NCBI GenBank assembly: GCA_947095535.1
Contig: OX352772.1
Coordinates: 319,000,018-319,064,017, forward strand
Direction of reading: 5' to 3'
DNA length: 64,000 bases
Source: Poecilobothrus nobilitatus
Lineage: Eukaryota; Arthropoda; Insecta; Diptera; Dolichopodidae
Below, piece by piece: positions 12,601 through 27,600 of the stretch (positions are counted from its first letter, which is position 1; each line of letters starts with the position of its first letter). The position numbers and the translations under genes were made by a program. Under the pieces are notes generated by a model. That model saw only the letters and a list, made by a program, of their open reading frames with translations, did no database searches and was not told the DNA's origin.

Positions 12601-15600
12601 TTATTTTTTTATATATTTATATAGTTTATAAAACCATAGCTATCGAATGACGTTTCCAGATTAACAATATGCCTCATAGAACCTGTGTTATAATAATTTA
12701 AAGAAAGGGCTGTAGCTCCGAAACGGATGGGGCTACAGAAAAAAGTTGTTCCACAAAATTAGTTTTTTGGTGTAGTTACAATTTCATTGCTTTTTTCCAA
12801 ACGGTGTAGAAGTTTTGTAAGCACTCAGACGGACGGACAGAGTTAAACTAATAAGCACATTTTTTCAAATTTTTTTGAAAATGTTCTAAAAAGACAATGA
12901 TGGTTCATTTATCAATTTTTTATTTCGCAAAAAACACAAAATCTATTTATAATTAGTATTAAGTTAATGCAAAAAAAAAATTTATTTTTTAAAATAACAA
13001 AAAAATTTCTGATAATTGAATAATTGAGTCATGATGAAATTGGATTTGATGTGATTTAAAAAACAAAAAAACTTATATTATGATAATTTATCAAAAATTT
13101 GAATGAAAATTAGTTGGAAAAGTTTTAAATTAATTTAAATTAAATATATTAATATATTATAAAATAGTTATAAATTTCACAAATAATAAAAATATGTATT
13201 AAAATTATAATAAATATTTTAAAAGTTAATTTTAAATTTCCTGTCAAACACAAGATACTCGTAACTCGACTGTTTAATAATAAAACTATAGTTGTAGAAT
13301 TGGTTAGATAAAGTACTTAGAATAAATGAAAAAAATGTACTTAGAATATAATTTTTTTCTTTTTCGTCGTCTCTAATAAAATCATCATGTAAAACAAAAA
13401 TGGTTTAACAAAATCGTCATAATGAAAAATAAATAAATAACTATAAATATATTAATGCAATATATATTTAGCAAGTTTTGTATAATAAGTATTAATAGAG
13501 CAAAGCTTCGTACCTATCTATACCTATATGTACCTATAAAATATTGTGACACATGTTGATTTTCTTTTTATTATCCCTTTTCACTCTATATAAGGAGTAT
13601 ATTAGGTATCGATTAAGTCGTTTATTATTTATATTTTACCAAACGTTAGTTTCTATAATCATTATAGTTTTATTAAGCGGCTGATTATTCGGCTGTAATT
13701 TATGTACAAGAATATGAAACATATTTACATAACAAAGAAACAATAACAAACATAGAAACAATATTTCTTATTTGTGCGTCATCTATTATCTTAGACAATA
13801 ATTATTTCTTTATTATACAGAGTGTTGCGCAAAAGAGTGAAAATATTTTAGGTAGTGATTCCTTAGATTAAAATTTAAAAAAAAAAATCGACACATTGGT
13901 ACTTTTATATTATTTTTCTTTATGTTATTAATTTCAAAATAACACTTGACTCACATGCTAGACATTGTCTTTAAATTTTTCAAAAATAACGTGTTTACCT
14001 TCAAAATTGCCCTATTAAGGTACCGTTATTATATAAAATATTAAATCAAATTTCAAATAAAATGGAATTATTATTTGAAATACTAATTAAATATAATTGT
14101 TTATTAATCGATTCTATTACTTAATCTGACTTTGAACGCCTTTGAATAAAAATTCGACGCCTTAAGGATTATACAATATTGGTTGGATTACAAAGGTTGT
14201 AAAAATGTTTAGCATTTACTGTGTAGTAATATGTTAAGTGGAGATACCGATAAGTTTTACGTCACTGTTTATCCAAATTTAATAATTTTTGTTCATACAA
14301 AGGATAATAGTTAGGCATAAAAATTTAGTTGAAAAAAATGGGATAACCAAAGGACTAAATCAAAACAAAGTTTTGGTTTTAAATTTTATCCTAAATTTAT
14401 TAATAAAACTGCATTCTTACAAAATGGCATAATTTTAACAGTGAGTACCAGTCTGTTATTATTACTTTCAGTTTATATTGATTTTTTAGTGGTCTAAGCT
14501 ATACTTTAGAAAATTTTTCTAATAAATATATAGCTCGAGTGATGAATTTAGCATTTTTTAATTTTAATTTTTTGTTATTAGTTTTTAGTTAACAATAAAA
14601 AATAAAAAAAAAGATTTTTTTTTAAATTTCTTATAATTAAATTTTCATATTAATTAAATCTTTAATATAAGAATTTTTTTAATTTTTTGCTCTAAAGTTT
14701 AAAGAAAAAAACTTTATAAAAATATATGTGTAACTCACCTCCATGCACTTCACAAATTAAAACTACATCACTTCCTTCATTATATGCCTCCACTGTTTTC
14801 GCTTTTTCATGACGTTTTGCGTCAAAAATGATTGGCCTTTCGGGAGGTACTGAAAACACAAAAAGAAAATAAATAATGAAAATTATTTTTAAAAATGAAA
14901 AAGTTATGAATTGTTCTATTATTAAAAATGAAATTATTCACAAAGGAATTAAAAATAATGAAAAAAAAAAAAAAAAAAACGTTATGATATTATAAAGTGG
15001 ACTAGATTTCACATTATTTGAAAGTAACTTTTATATAGTAATTAAAATTTCAATTATTTTTTCTATATAAAAATTGGCGCAAAAAGGAATTGGGATTTTT
15101 ATATAGTTCATATAATTTATATTTTGTTATGATTTTTTTTAGCTGATATAACAAGAAAATATTTTATATTAAAGTTTTAAGATTTGAATTTTGAAATAAT
15201 GTTGACAGTTTCAAGTTATCAATTTATACTTAATTTGTTCACTTCAGTTCAATTTCAAGTATGAAATCCTTTTGTTTTAAAATGTCGTATTTTAATAGAA
15301 ATTGAAAAATATGGTATTTTGCTAGATTATTTCTTTTAAGTAAATATAGTAAGAAAAACCTTTAATGCGTGTATATGTATAAAACCAAATTAATACCAGA
15401 GTATGTAATATGTGCATGTATTTGTGAGATTCTGAATTAGCAGCGATTGTATAGTTGGAAAGTAGGAGATTTTAAAATTATCTCTTTAAAACGTGAGTTC
15501 TTGGCACACGATTTTTTAAAAGGATATTTTGAAACGCGATATTTTCGTTGCTAATCCTAAAACATTATTTAGTTATTCGTTTCCTTAAGGTTCTTTTTTC

Positions 15601-18600
15601 AGCCAGGTGAGTTAAATATTATTTCGGTCTTATTTTTAATTTTATTCAAATCTTTTGTATAATTGTTAAATGTTAAATTTATTCAATTAAATTTATACTT
15701 TGTACCGAAAATTAATTCAATTAATGGATTTTTACAAGTTTCAAGTGGTTTGTTATGTTAAGTCAACAGTTAAAAGTCAAGTATTTCGAGTTACAGTGAA
15801 TTTGGAAATTTAAATTAAGTTTCAAGAACATTTGGAATAAAAAATATTAGAAATTATATTATTGAAAATATTTAAAAAAAACAAAATTCTCCGTTCTCCA
15901 TTTTATTGGTTTATAATACCTATTGGAAATAATTTATATTATAATATCATAATCAAAGGATTCTTGGGGACTGGTTTGATAAGGCATTATGTTTTCATAA
16001 AGTTTGACATAGTGACATAATAAAAAAAAAGCACAAACATTTTTTTTTGTAAATTGTCGTTCTACCAAAAAGGGTTAGCAAAATTTTACAAAAATCTTCA
16101 CAGTTATTCTTTACAGCTACTCAAAGAATTAACGGATCCAGTTCGTTAACCTAATTAAAGGAAGGTAGTTTTTTAGTAAGGAACTATATGTTTTCAAAAA
16201 ATTTGAACTGAATTAGTCGAACAGTATTAGATAAGATATGAAAAGATGAAAATTTTTTACATATCGTACCGCTGGAATGGGTTAACCAAACTTTTTTTTG
16301 AAACGTCGGCGAGGCGAACTAGGTTAATTGGTTGAACCTTATCAATCGAGCGAACTTCTTCTGTAAAGAACAATGTTTCTACAAAGTTTGAACCTAATCA
16401 GTGGAAAGATTGACTTTAACTAAATAGATAGATCACCGAACAACAAAGTTTAGTTGCCAGAACAACTAACGGTTTGAAAGAAAAAAATAGTGCGTACTGA
16501 ACCTTCCCGGTTCAGAAGAACATTTTTACAAAATTTGGTTACAATTACACACCATGCCATAAATATGAAATAAACAAACACAATTTCTGCTTTATATAAT
16601 AGATAGTACATGTTTCACCGTTAAGAATTGTTCAAAATTTGTATAGGTATTAATTTTATACAGTAATTTAAAATTCAAGCTGTTTAGTACAATTTCCAAA
16701 AGTAGGTACCAAAAATTTTCGCAGTCATTCTTCTATTCTTTAATGATTTTATGTCTTTATAAAATTAAATCAAGCATCTTCATTATAAAAAAAAAATTTT
16801 AATTGTTTTGAATAATAAAAATTTAAATATATTTATTACATTATTATAGTTATTTAGTTAATTATGTAAAAATAAAAAAACTGATTTAAAGAACTAAGTT
16901 ATTTTACAACCGGTGAAGAATATGGAGTATTGAAATTCTTGAAAATTGCCAAATATTCTTAATTCAAAAGTGATGTTTACCATTCTTAAAATTATTTCTA
17001 GCATGAGGTAACAAAAGAAAAGTTTGTTAACATTTACGGATTGCTTTCTAAAACAAAATATTAATTCAATTTAAATTGATTTTTTTTTTAATATACAAGA
17101 GAAAAATTATTTAATGGAATGTGAAAAAAAAAAAAAAAAATCTCCGAAAAAACAGCGAAAATAATTTCTTTTAAACAAAAAAAATTAGAAAGATTTTTAA
17201 AATTCATTCAAGTATATACAATTCTTTTTATTATAAATTTAACATTATTTTTTTATTGTAACTGGCTCGCAGTGTTAAAAGTACTTATATTAAATTATTT
17301 AATAATTTCGTGTCAATGATTTTTACTTCATTCAATTAAAAAAATATACTTAAACATACTTAGTATTATGCCTCTTAAGGTATACTCATAATACAGTCTA
17401 CATCACGAATATATAATTTTAAAGTGTTTTAACCTATGCTTTTATTTTCTTTTTATCACATCCCATACTTAAAATATTACCTGTGTCCTTCGAACATATA
17501 TTATTCATAATATTATATATATGCATATATATATATATATATATATTATAGAATAAATAATGATTTTTATCTTTTCAAAAGATTTATTCCGGTAACAAAA
17601 AAAATATACACATTTTTTTTTTTTTTTTTAATTCAACTTAAAAAGTTATATTTAAGAAGATTTAAAAATGTCCCACGACCCAATCCTTATTTAAATTATT
17701 ATATGCTCGTTTTTTTTCTAATGATGGCAGAAAAAAAAAAAAAAAATAAATCATTTCCATTTACATAAATGAATGGTCATTGTTTTTGTATACCACATCT
17801 TGATAAAATAATAAAATTTCTTAATGTTCTCACATTAGCCTCGGTATATCACCATTTTATCATCATCATCATCATCATCGTCATCAACAAAATTTTCTTC
17901 TTTTACCTTCACTATCACTTTAAAATAATTTGCATCCTCATTAAAACAGGTCTCAAAATTATTTTTTCTTGTACCTATTTAAATTCAATGGTAATCTGTT
18001 CTTATAGATACATGTAAAGTTAGATAATATTATGAAAAAAAAAAAAAAAAAACAGTAATTTTGTTTTTACTAATGAATCCTCAATCTGCTGAGCTGTATC
18101 TTTTTTGTTTTTTTCTTTTTTTTCAAAAACTATCATTTTCCTTCCTGCCTCTTTTACTACCTTTGAAATTTAAATAAAATAAAAAAGCACAAGTTGGTAA
18201 AGTTAAAAAAAAAAAAAAATTAAATTACCTTGCCACCTCATTGCATCCTGGTCATGTACAAACATAAAAAGAGAGAAAAGCAAAATAAGCAAAAAAAACA
18301 AAAAAAAAAACTCTTGATGTTATGATAATCAAAATAGGTACAAAAGAGAAAAAAAAACTATATTTATTCCTCTTTTAGTTTTTTTTTTTTTTTTATTTTT
18401 CACCTACACAAGTATTAAAATGTTAAAGCTGTAAAGTTTTTATCCTGAATATATATCCCTTTTTTTATCTTTTGATACTTTTTTTTTTTTTTAACTTACG
18501 TTTTATGTTGCGACACGTAAATTGGACATTTTAACAAAGTGTGCAAATTCTATTTACATTTTTATTTAAAATAATATATATATATATATATTTTATATTT

Positions 18601-21600
18601 GAATTAATAATAATAATAATAAAAAAACAAAAAATTAAAATGTAGTCAGGCGAATGATATATAGAAGTTTGAAAATGGGTTGCTGTCTTGAATTATGTAA
18701 TAAGAATTGAGTTTCTATTTTCGATTACTACAAAAGAGTATATTATTATAATGTTTAAAATGTGATAGAAAAAAATAATGTTTTTTGTTTAAAATAAAGA
18801 TAATGCAAGAGATAATCTATTTTTAAATATAATAACAAAATTTTAAAACAAAAAAAATTTAAATAAAAATTAAATGATTTGAAATTAAATCGAAGTTTAA
18901 AAAAAATTCATTAATCCGCTAAATATGTTTTTACACAGGAGATATATTTGCGACGGTCGATAACTTTATCTTTTAAAAATCAACCATATTATAAAACACG
19001 TAATTAGATGCTACATGGAGTTGAAAGTGATTGTGATTGAACTGCTTTACCTTGGGCAAAAAAGAATTGTTTAATATTTGAAATTACAAATTTTTACAAA
19101 ATCGCCGTTAAATTGTCCGATTGTATTCCACAATTAACTATTATTTAAGTTAAGTTTCTTCACCTTCATAGTTAATAAATTCTTTCATATTACCTCAGCT
19201 CTGTTTTTAATGCTATAAATAGTGTTTCAATTATATATATATATATATTTATATATATTTTTTATAATATATTATGTGTCTTCGGTTTTGTGAGTATAAT
19301 AGTAAAGTGCTGCCATTTTTCTGCGAATTACTTGTTTGTAAAATTCTCATCAAATCTATTGGATACACAACCATATCTCATTTAATGTTTGCAGATTGCA
19401 ATTTGTTGCTGACGTTCCCAAGGGGAAAAGATCGTGAGGTTGCCCTTACACGAAGCCTCTGCCACCCGTTGTGCTCCCCTGTTCAATAGTCCGCTCGCCT
19501 ACTACATCGTCTTATTGAGCCAACAACTAGACTTTACACTTTACTATTATACATTCAAATTTTTTCAAATTTAAATTTCAAATTTAAGACTTGAACAGAC
19601 CACATAAATGTATTTAATGTAATTTAAAAAAAACGAACACTTTTTTTCTGATCAAAAAAATTTCTGAGCAAACTTATACTAATTCTAAAAGTTCTTTCTT
19701 ATCTCAAAATTTCAAGCCTCTATCTAAAAGCGTGCCGGAGTTATGAAAGTAGAAAAATCATGCAAAATTTGGTTTTCACATAACGGTAAATTTAAATACT
19801 AAAAATATAAAAAGACAAAAGAAATACCTGTCGCATCACGTTTTCAAATTGAAAAAATCTTAAGCAAAACATAAGATATATACATTTAAAAATAGGGCTT
19901 TTCAAAGTTTGAAGGGCTGTACCTCCGTAATGGATGGGGCTACATGAAAAAGTTGTTCCACAAAATTATTTTTTTTATGAGACCTACCCATGGTTAAAAT
20001 TTCTTTTCTCTATCTTTAATGGTGTAGAAGTTTTGTAAACAGGCGGACAGACGGACAGACGGACAGACGGACAGACGGACAGAGTGAAACTAATAAGCAC
20101 ATTTTTTCAAAATTTTTAAAATGTTAATTAGTATACTTTTCTTTGATCTGGAATAGAAAGTCTAATAAAAGAAAAAATATATTTGAAAGTTATCGGACTA
20201 TTATTTCCTCTTTAGTCTAATAGGAAAAATGCAGTAATATGAATCAATGCGAAAGTTTAATCCACGCTTGAAGATATCTGATAATCTTTAGCTATATTAA
20301 AAAAAAAATATATCCTAAAATAAGAAATAATTTAAAAAATATACCATAATCATTATGAAAATATTTATTTTTCAATTAAATATAATAATATAAAAATAAT
20401 AAAAAAATTATCTAATTGTTCAAATATATGTCAATGAAAAGCGCGAATGTCATTTACATGGATGTAATGCAAATCAAACAATACAACAACATCAGAATAT
20501 GAAGTATATGAAACAGCAAATAATACACCATCTTCAGGGAAATAGATATAATTCTCATTATGATAGCTACAGAAGGTTTATCGTCTATGGAGTAACGAAC
20601 AAAAAAAACAAGACAAGTAATTAAATATTTATTTTCATATTTTGTTGAGTTAAAGGTTTCTTTCTTTTTGTAATGATTTTATTAATTATTGAAATAAAAA
20701 ATCAGAAAACATAAAGGCCTAATTTTGAATATTACAAAATTTATATTACTCTTTTATTTTGTAATGTTTTTTCTCCTAAAACGATACGAGTTTTCAAAAA
20801 AACACCTATAAAACCTATACTCCCTTAATAATTAAGATAATAAATTTTCCAGACATTAAAATTGATCTAGACAAATTTTTTGATGTCTGATTGTCATTTC
20901 AAATAAAATTTTCTTATCTTGAATTCTAAAAATTTCATATTTTAAAATTATAAAGTTTTTTTTTTTCAAATCTCCTGGTAACCTTTTAAAATAAAAACGA
21001 ACAAAAAAAAAAACAAGAAAATAAAGGAAACAGAAAGAGATAGACATAGAACATTCAATCTGCCATTATATTATTACCATTATATTTTTTATTTGATTTT
21101 TTTTTTCGCCCTGACACATCAGACAAAAAACAAAACAAAAAAAAAAAAAAATAGTATGCTGAAATAGAAGATGACATTTTAACGAGATAAAAAAAAAGAA
21201 AAACATAATAAAAGTATGAGAAAAAAAAAAATCTTATTTAAAATTAAAAGAAAAAAATTATTTTTTTTTTTATTTCAATTTTATTTAATATTTTCTTTTT
21301 TTTTTGTCAATTTTCTTGTAATTTTTATACGTATATATTTACATTCATAGTATGTGAAAAAAAAAAAAAATTAAATATACTTAGAAATATACATATGTAC
21401 ATGTAACTAATATGTAAATGTGTTCTATATGTATAATTATGTGCGTGTTTTTTATTTAGTAAAAAAAAAAAAAAAAAAAAATATGAAATGTGCCTATTTC
21501 TCTTAATTGAAATTCATGACATGTTCATGAAAATAGCCCTGTGATGGAACAATTATAATTTATTTTTTTTTTTTCTTTGCTTCAGATACCTACTCCCCTT

Positions 21601-24600
21601 TTATTTTCTTCTTTATTTTCCTTTTATATTATATATTCCTTGTTTAAATTTTGTGTATTTAAAGATTCACGAATAACTTTATATTTCATATATTGTTGGG
21701 TACTGTTGTGGTGTATATTATGTATAATATGTATATTGACTACTTAACAAAACCAAATATTGATGGTGAATGGTGATACTAAAGGTGCTGCTGTTTTTTA
21801 CCGTTATTTTTTTTTTATTTAAATTAGATTTTAAATACAAATTATTCGTGAGTCGGTATTATGAATGTAAATATTTACATGGGTGTGAGTGTGTGTGGAT
21901 TTGTTTTGCGTATGTGTTAGTTAGACAGTAAGCCATATTTGTTTAGCTTTAGAATAATATACGGAAACAACTAAAGGAATCGTTATGTAAGAAAAAAAAA
22001 AAAAAAAAAAGGAAAAATTTGAAAAAAAATATGGACGGGGTAGTTAAAAGGAATAAAAAAATCCGGAAATGTATATTACATTATATAGGTATACTGTGTA
22101 CCTATATATAGTTAATTTATTTATAGGTATACTCGTATATTATAGTGTATGTTTATTAATTTTATTTTTTTATTTATTCTTTTTCCTTATATTTTTAATT
22201 CGCTTGATATTTATATAATATAGAAAAATTATATAATTAAAACGCTGTAAATAGAAATTTACTTGAATAAAGATATTCTAAGACTTTATATATATAATTA
22301 ACTTTAATTTTTCTTTTTTTTTTTGTTTTTTTTTTTCTTCCTTGAAAGAGATTTTTTCAGAATCATATTTTTCTATTGTATTTTTTTTCCTTTAAGATTA
22401 GTAGGTGGTTATTCTACTCAAAAAGAGAGTAGATTTTCAGAATTATTTAATTAAGATGAAAATGCTGGAATATAATATTAGGTATAAGAAAAAATTTCAT
22501 ACATATACTTGTATATATGTGTGTATATATAAATATTATTTTTTTTAAGAATTTCTGAATAATTTTTTTTTCAAAGGTCTTTGAATTAAAAAAAAAAAAG
22601 CGCCTTATAATATTGTGTACATAAAAATTTGTTTTCCTTTTGCTTTATATAATTATATTGTTCTTGTTAAGAATTTTTTATTTTATTTTTTTTTTTTTTT
22701 TTGTTTTCAAGGACAATTTTATAAATTTAGATTAGATGTTGGATGTGTGCTCTGAACGATAATAATGAAATTAAATTTCATTGTAAATTTTATTAGTTAA
22801 ACAGAATTAAGTATTTTTTTTTTTTTTTTTTTTTGCATAATAAATCTGTAGGTTTTTGAGTAATTAATTGTGTTAAAAATCTTTAAATTAAGAGAATTTT
22901 ATATGTACATATAAGAAAATTTAAAATTTTGAAATAAAATGAATTATTTTTTAACACTTTACTTTAGCATTTATTCTAAATTGCTTTTCAGTTGTCCCCA
23001 TTTATTTTAAGTTTCATTTTATGTAAAATTTTCTACATATTTCATAGACGACCTTCCTTTGTAATTACAGAAAAACGTCTAGTTATTGTTTGTAAATATA
23101 GTCTAAAGATTTATATGCTTTTATTAACTTTAGAAAATATCTTCGTTCTTCCAAGGGTTAAATTATTATTATAAGAATGTATGACGTCAATGCGTTAATA
23201 TAAATTGTAATTATTGTAATGAGTTCTTGTTTAGAAAAATTTTAAACAAGATAATTTTTATAAATTTTATTTTTTTTAAATGCTTTTAAGAAGATATATT
23301 TTATAAGTTAAAAGTATTATATAATATAGGTAGGTTTATTAATGATTCCTTTTTTTTTTTTTAATTAATAAATTAATATTTATTATACTAATTTTTGATT
23401 TTTGTTTTTATTTGTTTTTTTTTTAGATAAAGATTTTTAAATTTATTAATGGAAATTTTATAACAAAAAATTTGGCTGTTTTTTTTTGAACAATAAAGGA
23501 ATTGATCCGAATTTATAAAACAAATTTCACGTTTTTGTAATAATTTTCAGTGATTTGAATATACATATACATTATTTATCATATTCAGTGATAAATAAAT
23601 TTACTCAAATTCTCTTTAAAATATTAATTTAATCTTTACAAAAGAAAATAAAATAAAAGCAAAAATATTTTATTTGATATTTTTAAAAAAGGATTAAATT
23701 TTAATTAATAATTTATTTAATTTAAAATTTTATTAAGATAAATAAATATATATATATATGGTATAAATATTTCCTTTTTTTTTTACAGTCCTTTTGATAA
23801 TAAAATGTTATAGTATGAAAAGTACATATGTATATATTTATTTTAAAATTAAAAAAATTTGAAAAAGGTACAAAGGACAAGGTATTTAAGGGCAAAGTAT
23901 TAATACAAATCAATAATTAAGAGGGGGGTGGAAAACTTCAAAAGTCACCTAAAAGAATTGCACGTGATTTCTTCAGATAATACTGAGCTTTAACCTAGCA
24001 AAATCATCGCCTTTAAAATCAGACTTTAGGATGGGACCTTTAATAAAATTACCTATAAAGTTTGGTTTAACGGTTTCATATAATATTGTCGGGATCGTAT
24101 CGAAAGACGGCTTATCACTTTTCAGTTTTACCAAAATCCTGTTTTTTAAAAATCTATTTTTTTGAAATCCTGTTCTTTAAAATAATTCTGATTTTTAAAA
24201 TACCGTTTTTTTTAAAACGGATTATCTATATACAAAATATAATTGTGGTGGATTTTAGGATTAGGTTCAAAATCAAAGTTATACGCTTTTTCCAGAATAT
24301 TTATTTAAATACATATGTAGTATATATCTTTTGAGATGTACTATTTTTCTTCATTTCACGATGAGATTATAAATGATTACTCCAATTTCATATAATTACA
24401 GTCTTATTATAATTATTTTATTATACTATAATAATTTCAATTTGATACAATTAATATTCTTATTATAATTATTTTAAGATAATTTTAACGTGAGCTTGAT
24501 GGCTTCTGCTTTCAAAGTGATCCGTTCTTTTCTCTTTTGCTCTTATTTTTTTTAAGTTTTTTGTAATTTCATCGAGACCGTAATTTTTTCGAAATTTGGA

Positions 24601-27600
24601 ACTTGTTTAAACCCAATAACATACCGAATATAATGTTTTGTTTACGCACCATGCATTGAACAAAACATTGATAGCAAGATATTTCCACTTCCTACCACTT
24701 CGTATTTTTACGTCCTACATGTATATGCAATATTCTGAATTAGGAGGGATTTTAGAGTTATATTCAAAATCAGTGTTATACACTTCTTCCAGAATATATA
24801 TATATATATATATGTATATCCGAGATTATGGATAAGAGGGGATTTTAGAGTTGGATTCAAAAGTAGGGTTATACGCTTTTTCCAGAATATTTATATATAT
24901 GCATATGTGCGTTTTTAAATTAGGAGGGATTTTAGAATTGGTGTTGAAATCAGGGTTATACGAAAATAGGATTTTGATAAAACAGATTTATTATAAACTG
25001 GGTTTCGTAGTACACCCAATATTGTTATTATAAAAAGAGTTAAATTCAAATTATAGAAAAAAAATATATATATATACCATATAATGTTTTTTTTATTATA
25101 CCACTAATAAACTTTCCTTAGATATTGTTTCAATTTGTACAGAAAAGTTTTTTAAATCTTATTGTTTTAAAGATATTATCGAAGACTTTATCGTGATTCA
25201 GATATGATCGTTAGACTTTAGGTATAAAGTTAATTATAAATAAAATTTCAGATTTCAGAAGAAAATATAAATATAGCAGTCTAATACAAAAATATTACTC
25301 AGGAAAATTTCATTATTGATATTTAATAATCTTAAATGTCAATTACTATTTTATTAAAACAAAGATTTAAGCATATATAAGTTAATAAATTTTTAAATTC
25401 ACTAAAGTATAATTTATTTTTCATGAAAATTATTTTTAGATATTGTTTAGTTGAATGAAAATTCTTCCACTGAAATTTCCTTCATTGAATTTCCTTTGTG
25501 AATTTTTAACAGAAAAAAAAAAAAAAAACCTAAACAATAAAATTAGAATATTATAATTTTTAGATCAATAAAAAAAAAAAGTTAAAAAAAACTTTTTGTC
25601 AAGAAACAAAAGTCTTTTCTGAAAAATGAAAAAGTTTTAAAATATTCCAATTTTATAAAAAAAAAAATTAAAGTTTAAAAAGTCCCAATTTAATAATTTT
25701 CTTCGCTGACTTTAATTACAGAAACAAAAAAGATTAAATTTAATTAAATTAAAATTTAATTAACAATATTAGATACTTTAATTTCTTTATTTTAAAATGA
25801 ACCTGTGTTTTTTCTTTTTATTATTATTTTTTTTTTTTCACTTTAAAACAAATTTAATCTTTTTTTGTTTTTGTTATTTATTTTTATTTTAGTTTTTTAA
25901 AAAAAATTTTTTTTTTTTTGTAAATTAAACATTTTTTCTTTTTTTGTTTCATTATTTTGTAATTGACTTAAATGATACCATCGTTTACAAAACATTATTT
26001 GAAACATTTTAATAATACTAATTATTCGTATTCCTACTCGACCCATATAATTTCAATTAAATTCGTTATTGTTTTTTTTTTTTTTTTGCTTTTTCATTTG
26101 ATTATATTACAAATATATAATATAATATGTATATAATATGTATATATAAACTTGATACATATTATAATATATTGTAGTACATCATTATTGTACATATATA
26201 CAATTAAAGTAGTATATATACGTATCTAACTATCTATAAATATTATAAAATATAAAATTACTCGGTATTTTAAAAAATTTTCAATGTCTAATTGAAATTC
26301 TTAATAAAGAGACATTTTATTATTTAACAATAGGAAAATATTATACGTACAATATAAAAATAAAGCAGATTTAAATAGAAAAGAGAAAAGTAGCAAAAAG
26401 ATAAAAATTACATATAAAACAAAAAAAAAAAAAAAGAAATTATTTTCATACATTTACATCAAAAATTTATATACTTAACAAATAAATGTATCTATATTTT
26501 TAAGAAAAAAAAAAAATAAATATATACAGTGTCGTATAAAATTAAATAGATGGATATATAAATATCAATATAACAGGCATGATTACTCTATATGCATATA
26601 CTGGTATATTGTTATGTACCTATTTTTTTTCGGTTAATTCAAAAATAAAATGCTTACAGCTCAATATTATATTAATGATAAATGTGTACAGTACAGATAT
26701 CCCTAACTTTCATAACCTGAGCTGTTAGTAACACATAAAATTGTATATTGTCAGTGGTACAATAAACTATGAGATCAGTTTAATTTTCGTATTTACCGTT
26801 TAATTTCTGGATTGTTATAAGATAGAAATATTATTGTGTCTATTCATTGGCAGTTCAATCAAATCGAATTTATATAAAAAATTTATTTTAATACAAAATG
26901 TATTCAAAATCAAATGCTAACTAAAAATTCTGTGAATATTAGAGAATAGAATTAAGCTTTCAATTTATGCGAAAGACTTTAAAACTGTCTGCCTATAAAA
27001 TAATTTAAAAGTAATTGAAACGGTTCATATTTTATTTGTTATTTAAAAAAAATAATTTAAATTTATTTCAAAAAAAAAAAAAAAAAAAACAAATCAGTTA
27101 ATCTGCTACTGTATTTAACAGCCTAAGGGGCGTATCTTCGCATAAGTATTTTGCTTTGACCGGTATCAATTTTATGTTAACATAGGTATTAAAAAAAATT
27201 TTTTAACTGAAAAACAACTCAATATTCAATTCAATTCAATATGTGTTTGCACTATAGTTTTTCGTTCAATTTTATTTCAATGTCAACATACGCTTTCAAG
27301 TATAAATCTGATCAAGTCTCACATGCTATTGATACCGATCTGGTATTATCCGTGGTTTTATACGTATATGAACATAACGGCCCTAAATATAATAGTCAAA
27401 TAGTCATATTTTATGTTCTGTTACAAAATTTTTATGCTGTTACATTGTTCTGTTACAAAAATCAATGTTCTATTACAAAATATTGTCTTCTTTCTTCTGA
27501 ATTTTAATTTAGCTGACAACTTATTACAAAATCATTTTTTCATTATAATTTTAAGAAATTTTTTAAAAGACACGTAATAAATACTTGATCCTATGATTGT

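Larger units (their letters stand above)
10011..14738 (-). other. Intron between Side-family exons 3 and 4 (4,728 bp)
   Basis: AT-rich sequence with repeat copy R2 (12187-12892). At 13819 there is a TA-flanked 'cagagtgttgcgcaaaag' stretch that looks like one worn transposon end. Nothing else is recognisable. Confidence 0.85.
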
